A stretch of 5,167 bases of DNA, from NCBI GenBank assembly GCA_036491035.1, contig DASXCU010000087.1:1-5167 (forward strand), in the 5' to 3' direction. Shown here in pieces: positions 1 to 5,167 of the stretch. Position 1 is the stretch's first letter, and every line of letters begins with the position of its first letter. A model generated the notes under the pieces. It searched no databases. It saw nothing but the letters and a program-made list of their open reading frames with translations, and had not been told where the DNA came from. A program made the position numbers and the translations under genes. Origin of the DNA: Galbitalea sp036491035 (lineage in GTDB: Bacteria; Actinomycetota; Actinomycetes; Actinomycetales; Microbacteriaceae).

Positions 1-612
1 GTCCTCGGAATCGACCCCGGACTGACCCGGTGCGGCGTCGGAATAGTCGACGTCGAGCCATCACGACACGCAACCCTCGTGTATGTCGGGGTCATCCGAA
101 CACCGCCCGACATGGCGCTCGAGGAGCGACTGCTGACCATCGGCGCGGGAATTGCCGAGCTTCTCGACGAGTACCAACCACGAGCCGTTGCACTTGAACG
201 GGTGTTCGCGCAGCACAACCTCAGAACCGTCATGGGTACCGCCCAGGCCAGCGGCGTCGCGCTCCACGCCGCAGCCGCGCGAGGACTATCGGTCGGACTT
301 CACACTCCAAGCGAGGTGAAAGCAGCCGTGACCGGCTACGGGTCGGCAGACAAAAAGCAGGTCGCCACGATGGTGCAGCGAGTGCTCCGGCTCGATGCGC
401 CTCCTACACCGGCCGACGCATCCGATGCTCTCGCTCTCGCCCTGTGCCACGCGTGGCGCGGGGGAGAAGGAGCGGCCGGCGTGAGTGGTGCAAACTCCGG
501 CTCGGCAGCTGGCCCGGCATCCGGTTCGGTAGCCGGCTCTCAGTCGGGCTCCGGCAAACTCACGCCAGCACAGGAAGCGTGGCGAGCCGCCGAGAAAGCC
601 GCACGCTCGTAG
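1..612 (+). CDS. ruvC: RuvC, crossover junction endodeoxyribonuclease (5' end missing)
   Basis: RuvC is the Holliday-junction resolvase. It works as a dimer that nicks two opposite strands of a four-way junction using metal ions, after RuvAB has moved the junction. The reading frame is open from base 1 and gives 203 residues, starting at VLGIDPGLTRCGVG, so only about 2 to 5 N-terminal codons lie upstream. The four acidic residues of the RNase H-like active site are visible (window numbering): D5 in GIDPG, E66 in ALERVF, and D139 and D142 in PADASDALALALCHAW. The FAQHN and TAQASG segments typical of the family follow E66. The core ends near residue 155. Beyond it is a roughly 50-residue tail: a Gly/Ser/Ala-rich stretch (about 157-185), then KLTPAQEAWRAAEKAARS. 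The tail makes the protein longer than E. coli RuvC (173 residues). ruvA starts 9 nt after the stop. The family call is very secure; only the exact start is unseen. Confidence 0.97.
   Translation, partial: VLGIDPGLTRCGVGIVDVEPSRHATLVYVGVIRTPPDMALEERLLTIGAGIAELLDEYQPRAVALERVFAQHNLRTVMGTAQASGVALHAAAARGLSVGLHTPSEVKAAVTGYGSADKKQVATMVQRVLRLDAPPTPADASDALALALCHAWRGGEGAAGVSGANSGSAAGPASGSVAGSQSGSGKLTPAQEAWRAAEKAARS
499..546 (+). repeat. Imperfect 24-bp tandem duplication in the ruvC tail
   Basis: Two adjacent 24-bp units (499-522 and 523-546) encode the octapeptides GSAAGPAS and GSVAGSQS, followed by a third partial unit GSG. The units share 15 of 24 bases by eye, with several differences at third codon positions. 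This suggests an old in-frame duplication that has since diverged, or simply compositional drift in a flexible Gly/Ser linker. The repeat lies after the catalytic core. Confidence 0.5.
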
Positions 613-621
613 GCTAAACGC

Positions 622-1239
622 ATGATTTCTTCCGTGCGTGGCACAGTTCTTGCCATCGCCGGGCCGGCGGTGATCATCGAGGTCGGCGGTATCGGCCTCT
701 CCATCCAGGTAACACCCCAGCACGCCCTCTCACTTCGAGTGGGCAGCGAAGCGCAGGTGCGAACCGCACTCATCGTGCGCGAGGACGACCTGAGTCTTTT
801 CGGATTCGTGGACGTCGACGAGCTGACAGTTTTCGACGCCCTTCGCGGGGTGACCGGAGTCGGACCAAAGTCCGCGATGGGGGTACTCGCCGCAATGGAT
901 CCCGGAGAAATTGCGACCGCGATCTCCCGGGAGGACGACGCCGCCTTCCGCAAGGTGAGCGGGATTGGGCCGAAGACCGCGAAGCTGATCGTGGTTTCGC
1001 TCGCCGGCAAGCTCGCAATTGCTCCAAGGTCAGACGGAGCGTCGCCTCGCGCTTCGCAGAGCGTCGAAAATCAGGTACTCGTCGCACTGGTGGGACTCGG
1101 CTGGAACGAACGTGCGGCGAGCCAGGCCATCGACGAAGCGATGGCGGGCGCGACCGCCGCGGAACGCGAAGCCGTCCCGACCCTGTTGCGACTTGCATTG
1201 ACCCGGCTCGGACCGGCGCAGTACGCGGGGAGTAACTGA
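622..1239 (+). CDS. ruvA: RuvA, Holliday junction-binding subunit of the RuvAB branch migration motor
   Basis: RuvA tetramers bind four-way DNA junctions, hold them in an open square and load RuvB rings on opposite arms. The 205-residue length matches the family (203 in E. coli). Domain I is the OB-fold (about 1-62), beginning MISSVRGTVLAI and ending REDDLSLFGF. E54-D55 match the acidic pin that keeps strands apart at the junction centre (E55-D56 in E. coli). Domain II has two helix-hairpin-helix motifs for backbone binding, GVTGVGPKSA (76-85) and KVSGIGPKTA (111-120). A flexible linker (about 132-147) leads to domain III (about 148-205, SVENQVLVALVGLGW), which contacts RuvB. The ATG at 622 fits the conserved N-terminus. 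Its ribosome site is weak, only an AGG at 611-613 overlapping the ruvC stop, so translation may depend on ruvC. It overlaps ruvB by one base. Confidence 0.97.
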   Translation: MISSVRGTVLAIAGPAVIIEVGGIGLSIQVTPQHALSLRVGSEAQVRTALIVREDDLSLFGFVDVDELTVFDALRGVTGVGPKSAMGVLAAMDPGEIATAISREDDAAFRKVSGIGPKTAKLIVVSLAGKLAIAPRSDGASPRASQSVENQVLVALVGLGWNERAASQAIDEAMAGATAAEREAVPTLLRLALTRLGPAQYAGSN

Positions 1240-1241
1240 TG
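1227..1241 (+). promoter_or_regulatory. Shine-Dalgarno and TGATG stop/start overlap, ruvA to ruvB
   Basis: GGGGAG at 1227-1232 lies 6 nt before the ruvB ATG at 1239. The ruvA stop TGA (1237-1239) shares its last A with this start codon. The arrangement fixes the ruvB start and implies translational coupling, with terminating ribosomes reinitiating, which fits subunits of one complex. Confidence 0.85.
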
Positions 1242-2300
1242 CCAGAAGATGCTCTCGACGAGGTGCTTCGCCCGACCCCCGAATCGGAGGCTGAACTCGC
1301 GTTCGAGGGAGCACTGCGCCCCCGAACGCTGGCCGAATTCGTCGGCCAGACCAAGGTTCGCGGCCAGCTTCAACTGCTGCTGCAGGCGGCGGCTATCCAG
1401 AATCGGACGCCGGACCACATCCTGCTCGCCGGCCCTCCCGGACTCGGCAAGACAACGCTCGCGATGATCGTCGCGAGCGAGAGTGGTCGACCACTTCGAA
1501 TGTCGAGCGGCCCGGCTATCCAGCACGCCGGCGACCTCGCCGCGCTCCTGTCGTCGCTAACACCGGGCGAAATCCTCTTCATCGACGAGATCCATCGGAT
1601 GGCGCGCTCGGCGGAAGAAATGCTCTACCTGGCGATGGAAGACTTCCGCATCGACATCATGGTCGGAAAGGGCGCCGGCGCAACCTCGATCCCACTCGAC
1701 CTCGCCCCCTTCACTCTTGTTGGAGCGACAACCCGGTCGGGCCTGCTTCCCAATCCGTTGCGAGACCGGTTCGGGTTCACCGCGCACCTCGAGTTCTACG
1801 ACGAGGCAGAACTCGAGCAGGTTCTGACGAGAGCGGCCTCACTGCTCGACCTGGACATCGACCGTCGGGCTCTCGCGGAAATCGCCGGACGCTGCCGCGG
1901 CACCCCGCGAATTGCAAATCGACTGCTCCGTCGCGTGCGGGACTACGCCCTCGTCCATCCCTCGACTGACGGAGGCGGCCGCGACTCCTCGGCCGGCATC
2001 GACGCCGTTCATGCGGCGCTCGAGCTGTACGACGTGGATGCGATGGGGCTGGACCGCCTCGACCGGGAAGTGATGAACATCATCCTCACTCGCTTTGACG
2101 GAGGACCCGTTGGTCTCAATACCCTCGCGGTGTCTGTCGGCGAGGAGGCGGAGACCATCGAATCGGTCGTCGAACCGTTCCTCGTTCGAATCGGTCTCTT
2201 GACCAGGAGCCCGCGCGGTCGAGTCGCAACGCCCGCCGCCTGGCGGCACTTCGGTCTCACCCGGGGCAGCGCGGGAGCGCTCTTCGGGGATGACCTATAA
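1239..2300 (+). CDS. ruvB: RuvB, Holliday junction branch migration ATPase
   Basis: RuvB is the AAA+ motor that forms hexameric rings around DNA next to a RuvA-bound junction and pulls the duplex through, driving branch migration in recombinational repair. The length is 353 residues, against 336 in E. coli. The N-terminal region carries LRPRTLAEFVGQ (26-37). The ATPase core shows Walker A GPPGLGKTT (65-73), Walker B FIDEIHR (114-120), sensor 1 VGATTRSG (161-168), the LRDRFG arginine-finger motif (174-179), and sensor 2 in GTPRIANRLLRR (221-232, R224). The C-terminal winged-helix DNA-binding domain contains GGPVGLNTLA and SPRGRVAT. All catalytic motifs are intact. A short acidic N-terminal extension (about 1-20) is typical of actinobacterial RuvB. 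The start is set by the GGGGAG ribosome site and the overlap with ruvA. The stop codon lies inside a candidate promoter for the next gene. Confidence 0.98.
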   Translation: MPEDALDEVLRPTPESEAELAFEGALRPRTLAEFVGQTKVRGQLQLLLQAAAIQNRTPDHILLAGPPGLGKTTLAMIVASESGRPLRMSSGPAIQHAGDLAALLSSLTPGEILFIDEIHRMARSAEEMLYLAMEDFRIDIMVGKGAGATSIPLDLAPFTLVGATTRSGLLPNPLRDRFGFTAHLEFYDEAELEQVLTRAASLLDLDIDRRALAEIAGRCRGTPRIANRLLRRVRDYALVHPSTDGGGRDSSAGIDAVHAALELYDVDAMGLDRLDREVMNIILTRFDGGPVGLNTLAVSVGEEAETIESVVEPFLVRIGLLTRSPRGRVATPAAWRHFGLTRGSAGALFGDDL

Positions 2301-2301
2301 T
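2296..2301 (+). promoter_or_regulatory. Candidate -10 element (TATAAT) for yajC-secDF
   Basis: A perfect consensus -10 hexamer overlaps the ruvB stop codon (2298-2300). It would place a transcription start near 2308 and give a leader of about 65 nt before yajC. No good -35 hexamer is seen 16 to 18 bp upstream (that stretch is G-rich), and there is no TG extended -10. Many actinobacterial promoters rely mainly on a TAnnnT -10, so this is plausible but unproven. In a sequence this GC-rich, an exact TATAAT at the boundary between two functional blocks is more suggestive than in AT-rich DNA. Confidence 0.45.
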
Positions 2302-2322
2302 TCTCTTCGGCGACCTTGAAGC

Positions 2323-2338
2323 CAGTCTGTCTAGACTG
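2323..2338 (+). repeat. Inverted repeat in the ruvB-yajC leader
   Basis: CAGTCT (2323-2328) and AGACTG (2333-2338) form a perfect 6-bp stem with a GTCT loop. The central GTCTAGAC (2329-2336) is itself an 8-bp palindrome. A further CAGACT at 2350-2355 can pair instead with AGTCTG at 2324-2329. There is no T-tract after any of these, so this is not a classic intrinsic terminator. It could be a leader RNA structure or a protein-binding palindrome. Its function is unknown. Confidence 0.45.
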
Positions 2339-2358
2339 ACTCGGTCCCACAGACTCCC

Positions 2359-2375
2359 GGAAGGCCCTTGAATTG
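2359..2375 (+). promoter_or_regulatory. Ribosome binding site and TTG start of yajC
   Basis: GGAAGG at 2359-2364 is a strong Shine-Dalgarno with 8 nt to the TTG at 2373. Another TTG at 2368 is out of frame, and the next in-frame ATG (residue 18) would remove most of the membrane segment. The TTG at 2373 is therefore the best start. Confidence 0.75.
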
Positions 2376-2828
2376 AGCGCAAATATCATCATCCTTGTTG
2401 TCGCGGTCCTGTTGATCGGTTTCATGATCTTCAGCAGCCGTCGCAACCGTAAGCGTCAGAGCGACCTTCGCCAGGCCATCGTTCCCGGCGTCGAGGTGAT
2501 GACCAATTTCGGCCTGTACGGAAAGCTTCTCTCCGTCGATGAGGCGACCAACGTTGCCGAGATCGAGACGACGCCGGGCACCATCGTGCGTGTCCACCGC
2601 CAGACGCTGAGCAAGGTCGTCACTCCGGAGGAGATCACCGCCGCCGCGGGCGAGGCCCCGCGGTCCGTCGAAGAGGCGATGGAGATCGCCAACCGCGAGC
2701 AGGCCGAGCGTGACGCGGCTGCCAAGGTCGACGCCGAGGCGCCCGCCTATGGTGAGCGCATCGACGACCCGATCACGAAGGCGACCACGAAGCGCGCGCC
2801 GCGCGCACCGAAGAAGACCGACAACTAA
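2373..2828 (+). CDS. yajC: YajC, preprotein translocase accessory subunit
   Basis: YajC is a small single-span membrane protein that associates with SecDF and SecYEG; its exact role is poorly defined. The protein is 151 residues. Residues 4-20 form one hydrophobic helix (NIIILVVAVLLIGFMIF), followed by a basic cluster RRNRKRQ (23-29) that places the rest in the cytoplasm. The conserved YajC domain follows: PGVEVMTNFGLYGKL (38-52), then the AEIETTPGTIVRVHRQTLSKVV region up to about residue 80. The remainder is a charged, Ala/Glu-rich and finally basic tail ending RAPRAPKKTDN (141-151). This tail makes it longer than E. coli YajC (110 residues), as in many actinobacteria. Its position directly upstream of secD is the usual one and supports the call. 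The tail is poorly conserved and its role is unknown. Confidence 0.93.
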   Translation: MSANIIILVVAVLLIGFMIFSSRRNRKRQSDLRQAIVPGVEVMTNFGLYGKLLSVDEATNVAEIETTPGTIVRVHRQTLSKVVTPEEITAAAGEAPRSVEEAMEIANREQAERDAAAKVDAEAPAYGERIDDPITKATTKRAPRAPKKTDN

Positions 2829-2843
2829 GCGCGGTCCAGCCGC

Positions 2844-2849
2844 TAACCT
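2844..2849 (+). promoter_or_regulatory. Weak candidate -10 (TAACCT) upstream of secD
   Basis: TAACCT matches the loose actinobacterial TAnnnT pattern and would start transcription at about 2856, exactly where the 8-bp hairpin begins. No convincing -35 is seen, and such hexamers are common by chance (TAGGCT at 610-615 is another). This is a low-confidence site. Confidence 0.2.
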
Positions 2850-2855
2850 TGTGTG

Positions 2856-2875
2856 CGGTCGGCGGGAGCCGACCG
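2856..2875 (+). other. GC-rich hairpin with GGGA tetraloop between yajC and secD
   Basis: CGGTCGGC (2856-2863) and GCCGACCG (2868-2875) are perfect inverse complements around GGGA, which fits the stable GNRA tetraloop class. The stem starts 28 nt after the yajC stop and ends 62 nt before the secD start. No T-run follows, so it is not a standard intrinsic terminator. It could be a U-tract-less terminator or attenuator, or an RNA stability or processing element that sets different levels of yajC and secD. The structure is clear; the function is inferred. Confidence 0.6.
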
Positions 2876-2882
2876 GTGTCCT

Positions 2883-2895
2883 CATGCAGCGCATG
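2883..2895 (+). repeat. Small CATGC/GCATG inverted repeat
   Basis: CATGC (2883-2887) and GCATG (2891-2895) flank a 3-nt AGC loop, 8 nt downstream of the larger hairpin. The same bases encode ATG CAG CGC ATG TGA (2884-2898). The stem is short and could be chance. Confidence 0.3.
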
Positions 2896-2937
2896 TGAAA
2901 CACGCGCCCGCACGACTACAGAAAGCTGAGTTACCAG

Positions 2938-4686
2938 GTGGCAAGAACCACTCCGGTCCGGAGGGCAACGCGCAGTCTCGTGTGGCTCGGCGTCATCATC
3001 ATCGGTCTTGCGGCTCTCAACGTGCTCGACTTCTTCACCCTGAGCGTTCCCAAGGGAAGCTCGCAGGCAGTCACCTTCGCTCCCAAGCTCGGCCTCGACC
3101 TCATCGGTGGAACCGAGATCGTCCTGCAGCCGGAGCTCGCCAAGAACGAGACGGTCACTTCCGACCAGCTCAACCAGGCCGTCGCGATCATCCGTGAGCG
3201 TATCGATGCCGCCGGCGTGTCCGAGCCGGCGATCAGCACGCAGGGTCAGGGCGGCAGCGAGAACATCGTCGTTCAGATTCCGGGCGACCTCGACAACCAG
3301 ACCCGATCGAACATCACGAAGGCCGCGAAGCTGAGTTTCCGCGCCGTTCTCGTCACCACCGCGTCTACCGCTCCGACCAGCTCGCCGACGCCCACGCCGG
3401 GCGCGACCAAGGCTCCCGCGCTCAGTGACACCCCGACGAGCAAGCCGACGAACGGGAGCGACCTGGCCTATGTCACGCCCGCGCTCCAGGCTGAGTACGA
3501 CAACTTCGACTGCAACGGCAAGACCGCGGCGGCGGCAAACCTCGCGCCGGCCAACAAGCCGCTGATCACGTGCGACCAGGTAACGCCTGGTAGCGGGATA
3601 ACCCCCAACAAGTACATTCTCGGACCCGTTGAACTCTCGGGCACCGGAATCACGGATGCGCAAGCCGCACTCGGAACGACGCAGCAGGGCGCGTCGAACG
3701 GAACGTGGGTTGTGGACATCAAGTTCAACAGCTCGGCGGGCACCAAGTTCGAGGCGATCGGCAACCGCCTCATCGCTCTCGACCCGCCGCGCAACGAGTT
3801 TGCTGTTGTCCTCGACGGCAAGGTCATCACGAATCCCGCGGTGCAGGGTGTCTCCTCCAATCCGCAGATCAGCGGTAACTTCACTGAGGCATCGGCGACA
3901 ACGCTCGCCCAACAGCTCAAGTTCGGTGCACTTCCGATCAGCTTTAAGGTCCTCACAAGCAATAACGTGTCCGCGCAGCTCGGTTCGGCATCGCTCTTCG
4001 GCGGCCTGCTCGCTGGAGCGATCGGACTCCTGCTCGTCATCATCTACTCGTTCTTCCAGTACCGCGTGCTCGGCCTAGTCACGATCGTTTCCCTCGGACT
4101 GTCCGGAATCATCACTTACGAGCTGATCACCTATCTGTCGTGGCAGGCCGACTACCGGCTCTCGCTGGCGGGCGTCGCGGGTCTGATCGTCGCAATCGGT
4201 ATCACCGCCGACTCGTTCATCGTCTACTTCGAACGAATACGAGACGAGCTTCGAGACGGTCGAGGTCTCGAATCGTCGGTCGAGGCCGGATGGCGTCGCG
4301 CGATCCGCACCATCCTTGCGTCCGACAGCGTCAACCTGCTCGCGGCACTCATCCTGTTCATCCTCGCCGTCGGAGACGTCAAGGGCTTCGCGCTCACTCT
4401 TGGTCTCACAACGATCATCGACGTCATCGTCGTGTCGCTGTTCACGCATCCCACGCTCCAGCTGCTGTCGCGCGTGCGCTTCTTCTACGAGGGCCATAGC
4501 GCGAGCGGACTCGATCCGAACGCTCTGGGCGCGATCTATCGTGGCCGAGCGCAGTTCCGCACACCCGTCGCGGTTGCCGCGCGAAACGCGGGCAGCTCGC
4601 GTGAGGCAGCGCGACGCCAGACGATTGCCGAGCGCAAGGCCGCGGAAGCCGAAGCGAATGCGGACCGCAAGGGTAAGGACTCCTGA
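2938..4686 (+). CDS. secD: SecD, protein translocase subunit
   Basis: SecD pairs with SecF in an RND-superfamily membrane complex that uses the proton gradient to help pull preproteins through SecYEG from the outer side. It has 582 residues. TM1 is about 14-32 after a basic N-terminus. The large extracytoplasmic P1 domain follows, with GLDLIGG (52-58), RERIDAAGVSEP (86-97), VVQIPG (111-116) and the base motif ISGNFTEASATTLAQQL...GALP (311-333). Five more helices lie at about 353-373, 378-400, 409-430, 462-479 and 482-502. D425 in TM4 (GITADSFIVYFERIRDEL) matches the proton-relay aspartate. P1 contains a Thr/Pro/Ser-rich insert (about 140-173) and the protein's only two cysteines, C192 and C212. 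A charged cytoplasmic tail runs from about 512 to 582. The GTG at 2938 is the only usual start codon after the in-frame TGA at 2896-2898; its ribosome site is weak (GAAAG 2921-2925, TGAG 2927-2930). Confidence 0.96.
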   Translation: MARTTPVRRATRSLVWLGVIIIGLAALNVLDFFTLSVPKGSSQAVTFAPKLGLDLIGGTEIVLQPELAKNETVTSDQLNQAVAIIRERIDAAGVSEPAISTQGQGGSENIVVQIPGDLDNQTRSNITKAAKLSFRAVLVTTASTAPTSSPTPTPGATKAPALSDTPTSKPTNGSDLAYVTPALQAEYDNFDCNGKTAAAANLAPANKPLITCDQVTPGSGITPNKYILGPVELSGTGITDAQAALGTTQQGASNGTWVVDIKFNSSAGTKFEAIGNRLIALDPPRNEFAVVLDGKVITNPAVQGVSSNPQISGNFTEASATTLAQQLKFGALPISFKVLTSNNVSAQLGSASLFGGLLAGAIGLLLVIIYSFFQYRVLGLVTIVSLGLSGIITYELITYLSWQADYRLSLAGVAGLIVAIGITADSFIVYFERIRDELRDGRGLESSVEAGWRRAIRTILASDSVNLLAALILFILAVGDVKGFALTLGLTTIIDVIVVSLFTHPTLQLLSRVRFFYEGHSASGLDPNALGAIYRGRAQFRTPVAVAARNAGSSREAARRQTIAERKAAEAEANADRKGKDS

Positions 4687-4688
4687 TG
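4675..4688 (+). promoter_or_regulatory. Shine-Dalgarno and TGATG stop/start overlap, secD to secF
   Basis: AAGGA at 4675-4679 is 6 nt before the secF ATG at 4686. The secD stop TGA (4684-4686) shares its last A with that ATG. This fixes the secF start and suggests coupled synthesis, which suits an equimolar SecD-SecF complex. Confidence 0.85.
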
Positions 4689-5167
4689 GCCAGTTTCTCG
4701 AAGTTCGGTAACGATCTCTACACGGGTGCGCGCTCCTACAACATCGTCGGCCACCGCCGCATCTGGTTCTCGATCGCCGGCGCGCTCGTGCTTATCGCGA
4801 TCCTGGTCCCCATCTTCAAGGGCTTCAATTTCAGTGTCGAGTTCAAGGGCGGCTCACTTTTCACCGTCTCCGATGTCGGCGCGCACCCGGATCAGGCGAC
4901 CGCGACGAAAGCCGTCGGACGAGCAGCGCCGGGGGAGGTTCCGACCGTTGTGATCGCGGGCCAGGGCACGGCGACTCCGGCCGTGCAGGTCACGACCAAC
5001 CTGCTCACCGCCCTGAAGACGCAGGACGTCAAGGCGGAACTCGCCAAGTCGTATGACGTGCCGCAGAGTAAGGTCGCCGCCACATTCATCGGTGCGACCT
5101 GGGGCCAGGACATCACGCAGGCTGCAATCGAGGCGCTGATCGCGTTCATTGTGCTCGCGGTCATCAT
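4686..5167 (+). CDS. secF: SecF, protein translocase subunit (3' end outside the window)
   Basis: SecF is the partner of SecD in the proton-driven export complex. The frame stays open to the last base and gives 160 residues, about half of a typical SecF. The N-terminus MASFSKFGNDLYTGARSYNIVGHRRIWF leads into TM1 (about 27-44, WFSIAGALVLIAILVPIF). Next comes the SecF signature NFSVEFKGGSLFTV (48-61), in which E52 sits where many bacteria have Asp in a D-F-x-G-G motif; as I recall, Glu is usual in actinobacteria. The small extracytoplasmic P1 domain follows, with ATFIGATWGQDI as the conserved approach to TM2, which starts at about 145 and is cut by the window edge. The start is fixed by the TGATG overlap and the AAGGA site. 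No defect is seen in the visible part; TM2-TM6 lie downstream. Confidence 0.95.
   Translation, partial: MASFSKFGNDLYTGARSYNIVGHRRIWFSIAGALVLIAILVPIFKGFNFSVEFKGGSLFTVSDVGAHPDQATATKAVGRAAPGEVPTVVIAGQGTATPAVQVTTNLLTALKTQDVKAELAKSYDVPQSKVAATFIGATWGQDITQAAIEALIAFIVLAVI

Noticed and set aside
622..1010. Several - strand frames opposite ruvA and ruvC
   Set aside because: They have Arg/Ser/Ala-rich composition without motifs and fully overlap well-identified genes.
2316..2337. Promoter made of TTGAAG (2316-2321) and TAGACT (2332-2337)
   Set aside because: The spacing is only 10 bp, far below the usual 16 to 18 bp, so these cannot act as a -35/-10 pair.
2323..2355. Intrinsic terminator after ruvB
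   Set aside because: The inverted repeat is only 6 bp and is not followed by a T-tract, so termination cannot be claimed.
2710..2898. 62-codon + strand frame overlapping the yajC end and stopping at 2898, a possible secD leader peptide
   Set aside because: It is mostly an Arg/Pro-rich out-of-frame reading of yajC, has no hydrophobic targeting segment, no convincing ribosome site, and contains no RAPP or RAPG arrest motif.
2853..3197. + strand frame starting at a GTG inside the gap and running into secD out of frame
   Set aside because: It overlaps the conserved SecD N-terminus and P1 domain, is low in family-like features and has no ribosome site.
2773..3912. Long open frame of 379 codons on the - strand opposite yajC and secD
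   Set aside because: It is very Arg/Val/Asp-rich with no recognisable domain and lies antisense to a well-supported SecD. GC-rich third positions suppress stop codons on the opposite strand, so this is a shadow.
4205..4230. SecD TM4 motif reads ADS rather than the DAN found in many bacteria, as if a key residue were changed
   Set aside because: The functional aspartate (D425) is still present, and the ADSF form is, as I recall, usual in actinobacterial SecD.

Overview
This window is a piece of a high-GC Gram-positive (actinobacterial) chromosome. It holds the Holliday-junction resolvase operon ruvC-ruvA-ruvB followed directly by the accessory Sec translocon genes yajC-secD-secF, all on the + strand. 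The order ruvCAB-yajC-secDF, the GC-rich third codon positions, the ADS version of the SecD TM4 motif, a Thr/Pro/Ser linker inside SecD and a Gly/Ser tail on RuvC all point to Actinomycetota. Microbacteriaceae is my best guess, but the family is inferred from general resemblance and not proven.

Layout: ruvC (1-612, lacking only its first few codons), ruvA (622-1239), ruvB (1239-2300, 1-nt stop/start overlap with ruvA), a 72-nt gap, yajC (TTG start, 2373-2828), a 109-nt gap, secD (GTG start, 2938-4686), and secF (4686 to the window end, incomplete, 1-nt overlap with secD). There is no non-coding stretch longer than about 110 nt. I see no RNA gene, mobile element or CRISPR array.

The window has two functional blocks. 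RuvA binds and flattens four-way DNA junctions, RuvB hexamers pump the DNA to move the junction, and RuvC cuts it. SecD and SecF form an RND-like membrane complex that uses the proton gradient to assist export through SecYEG, with YajC as a small membrane partner. The catalytic and structural motifs of all the complete genes look intact.

Nothing here is a clearly new system. The most interesting material is in the two short intergenic gaps. A perfect TATAAT hexamer spans the ruvB stop codon and could give yajC-secDF its own promoter. The leader behind it has overlapping inverted repeats with alternative pairings. The yajC-secD gap has a perfect 8-bp hairpin closed by a GGGA tetraloop, then a small CATGC hairpin that holds a 4-codon minigene in frame with secD. 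YajC ends in a tail with two RAP tripeptides just upstream of secD, which faintly recalls the RAP-type translation-arrest peptides known upstream of Sec genes, although the key following residue is absent.
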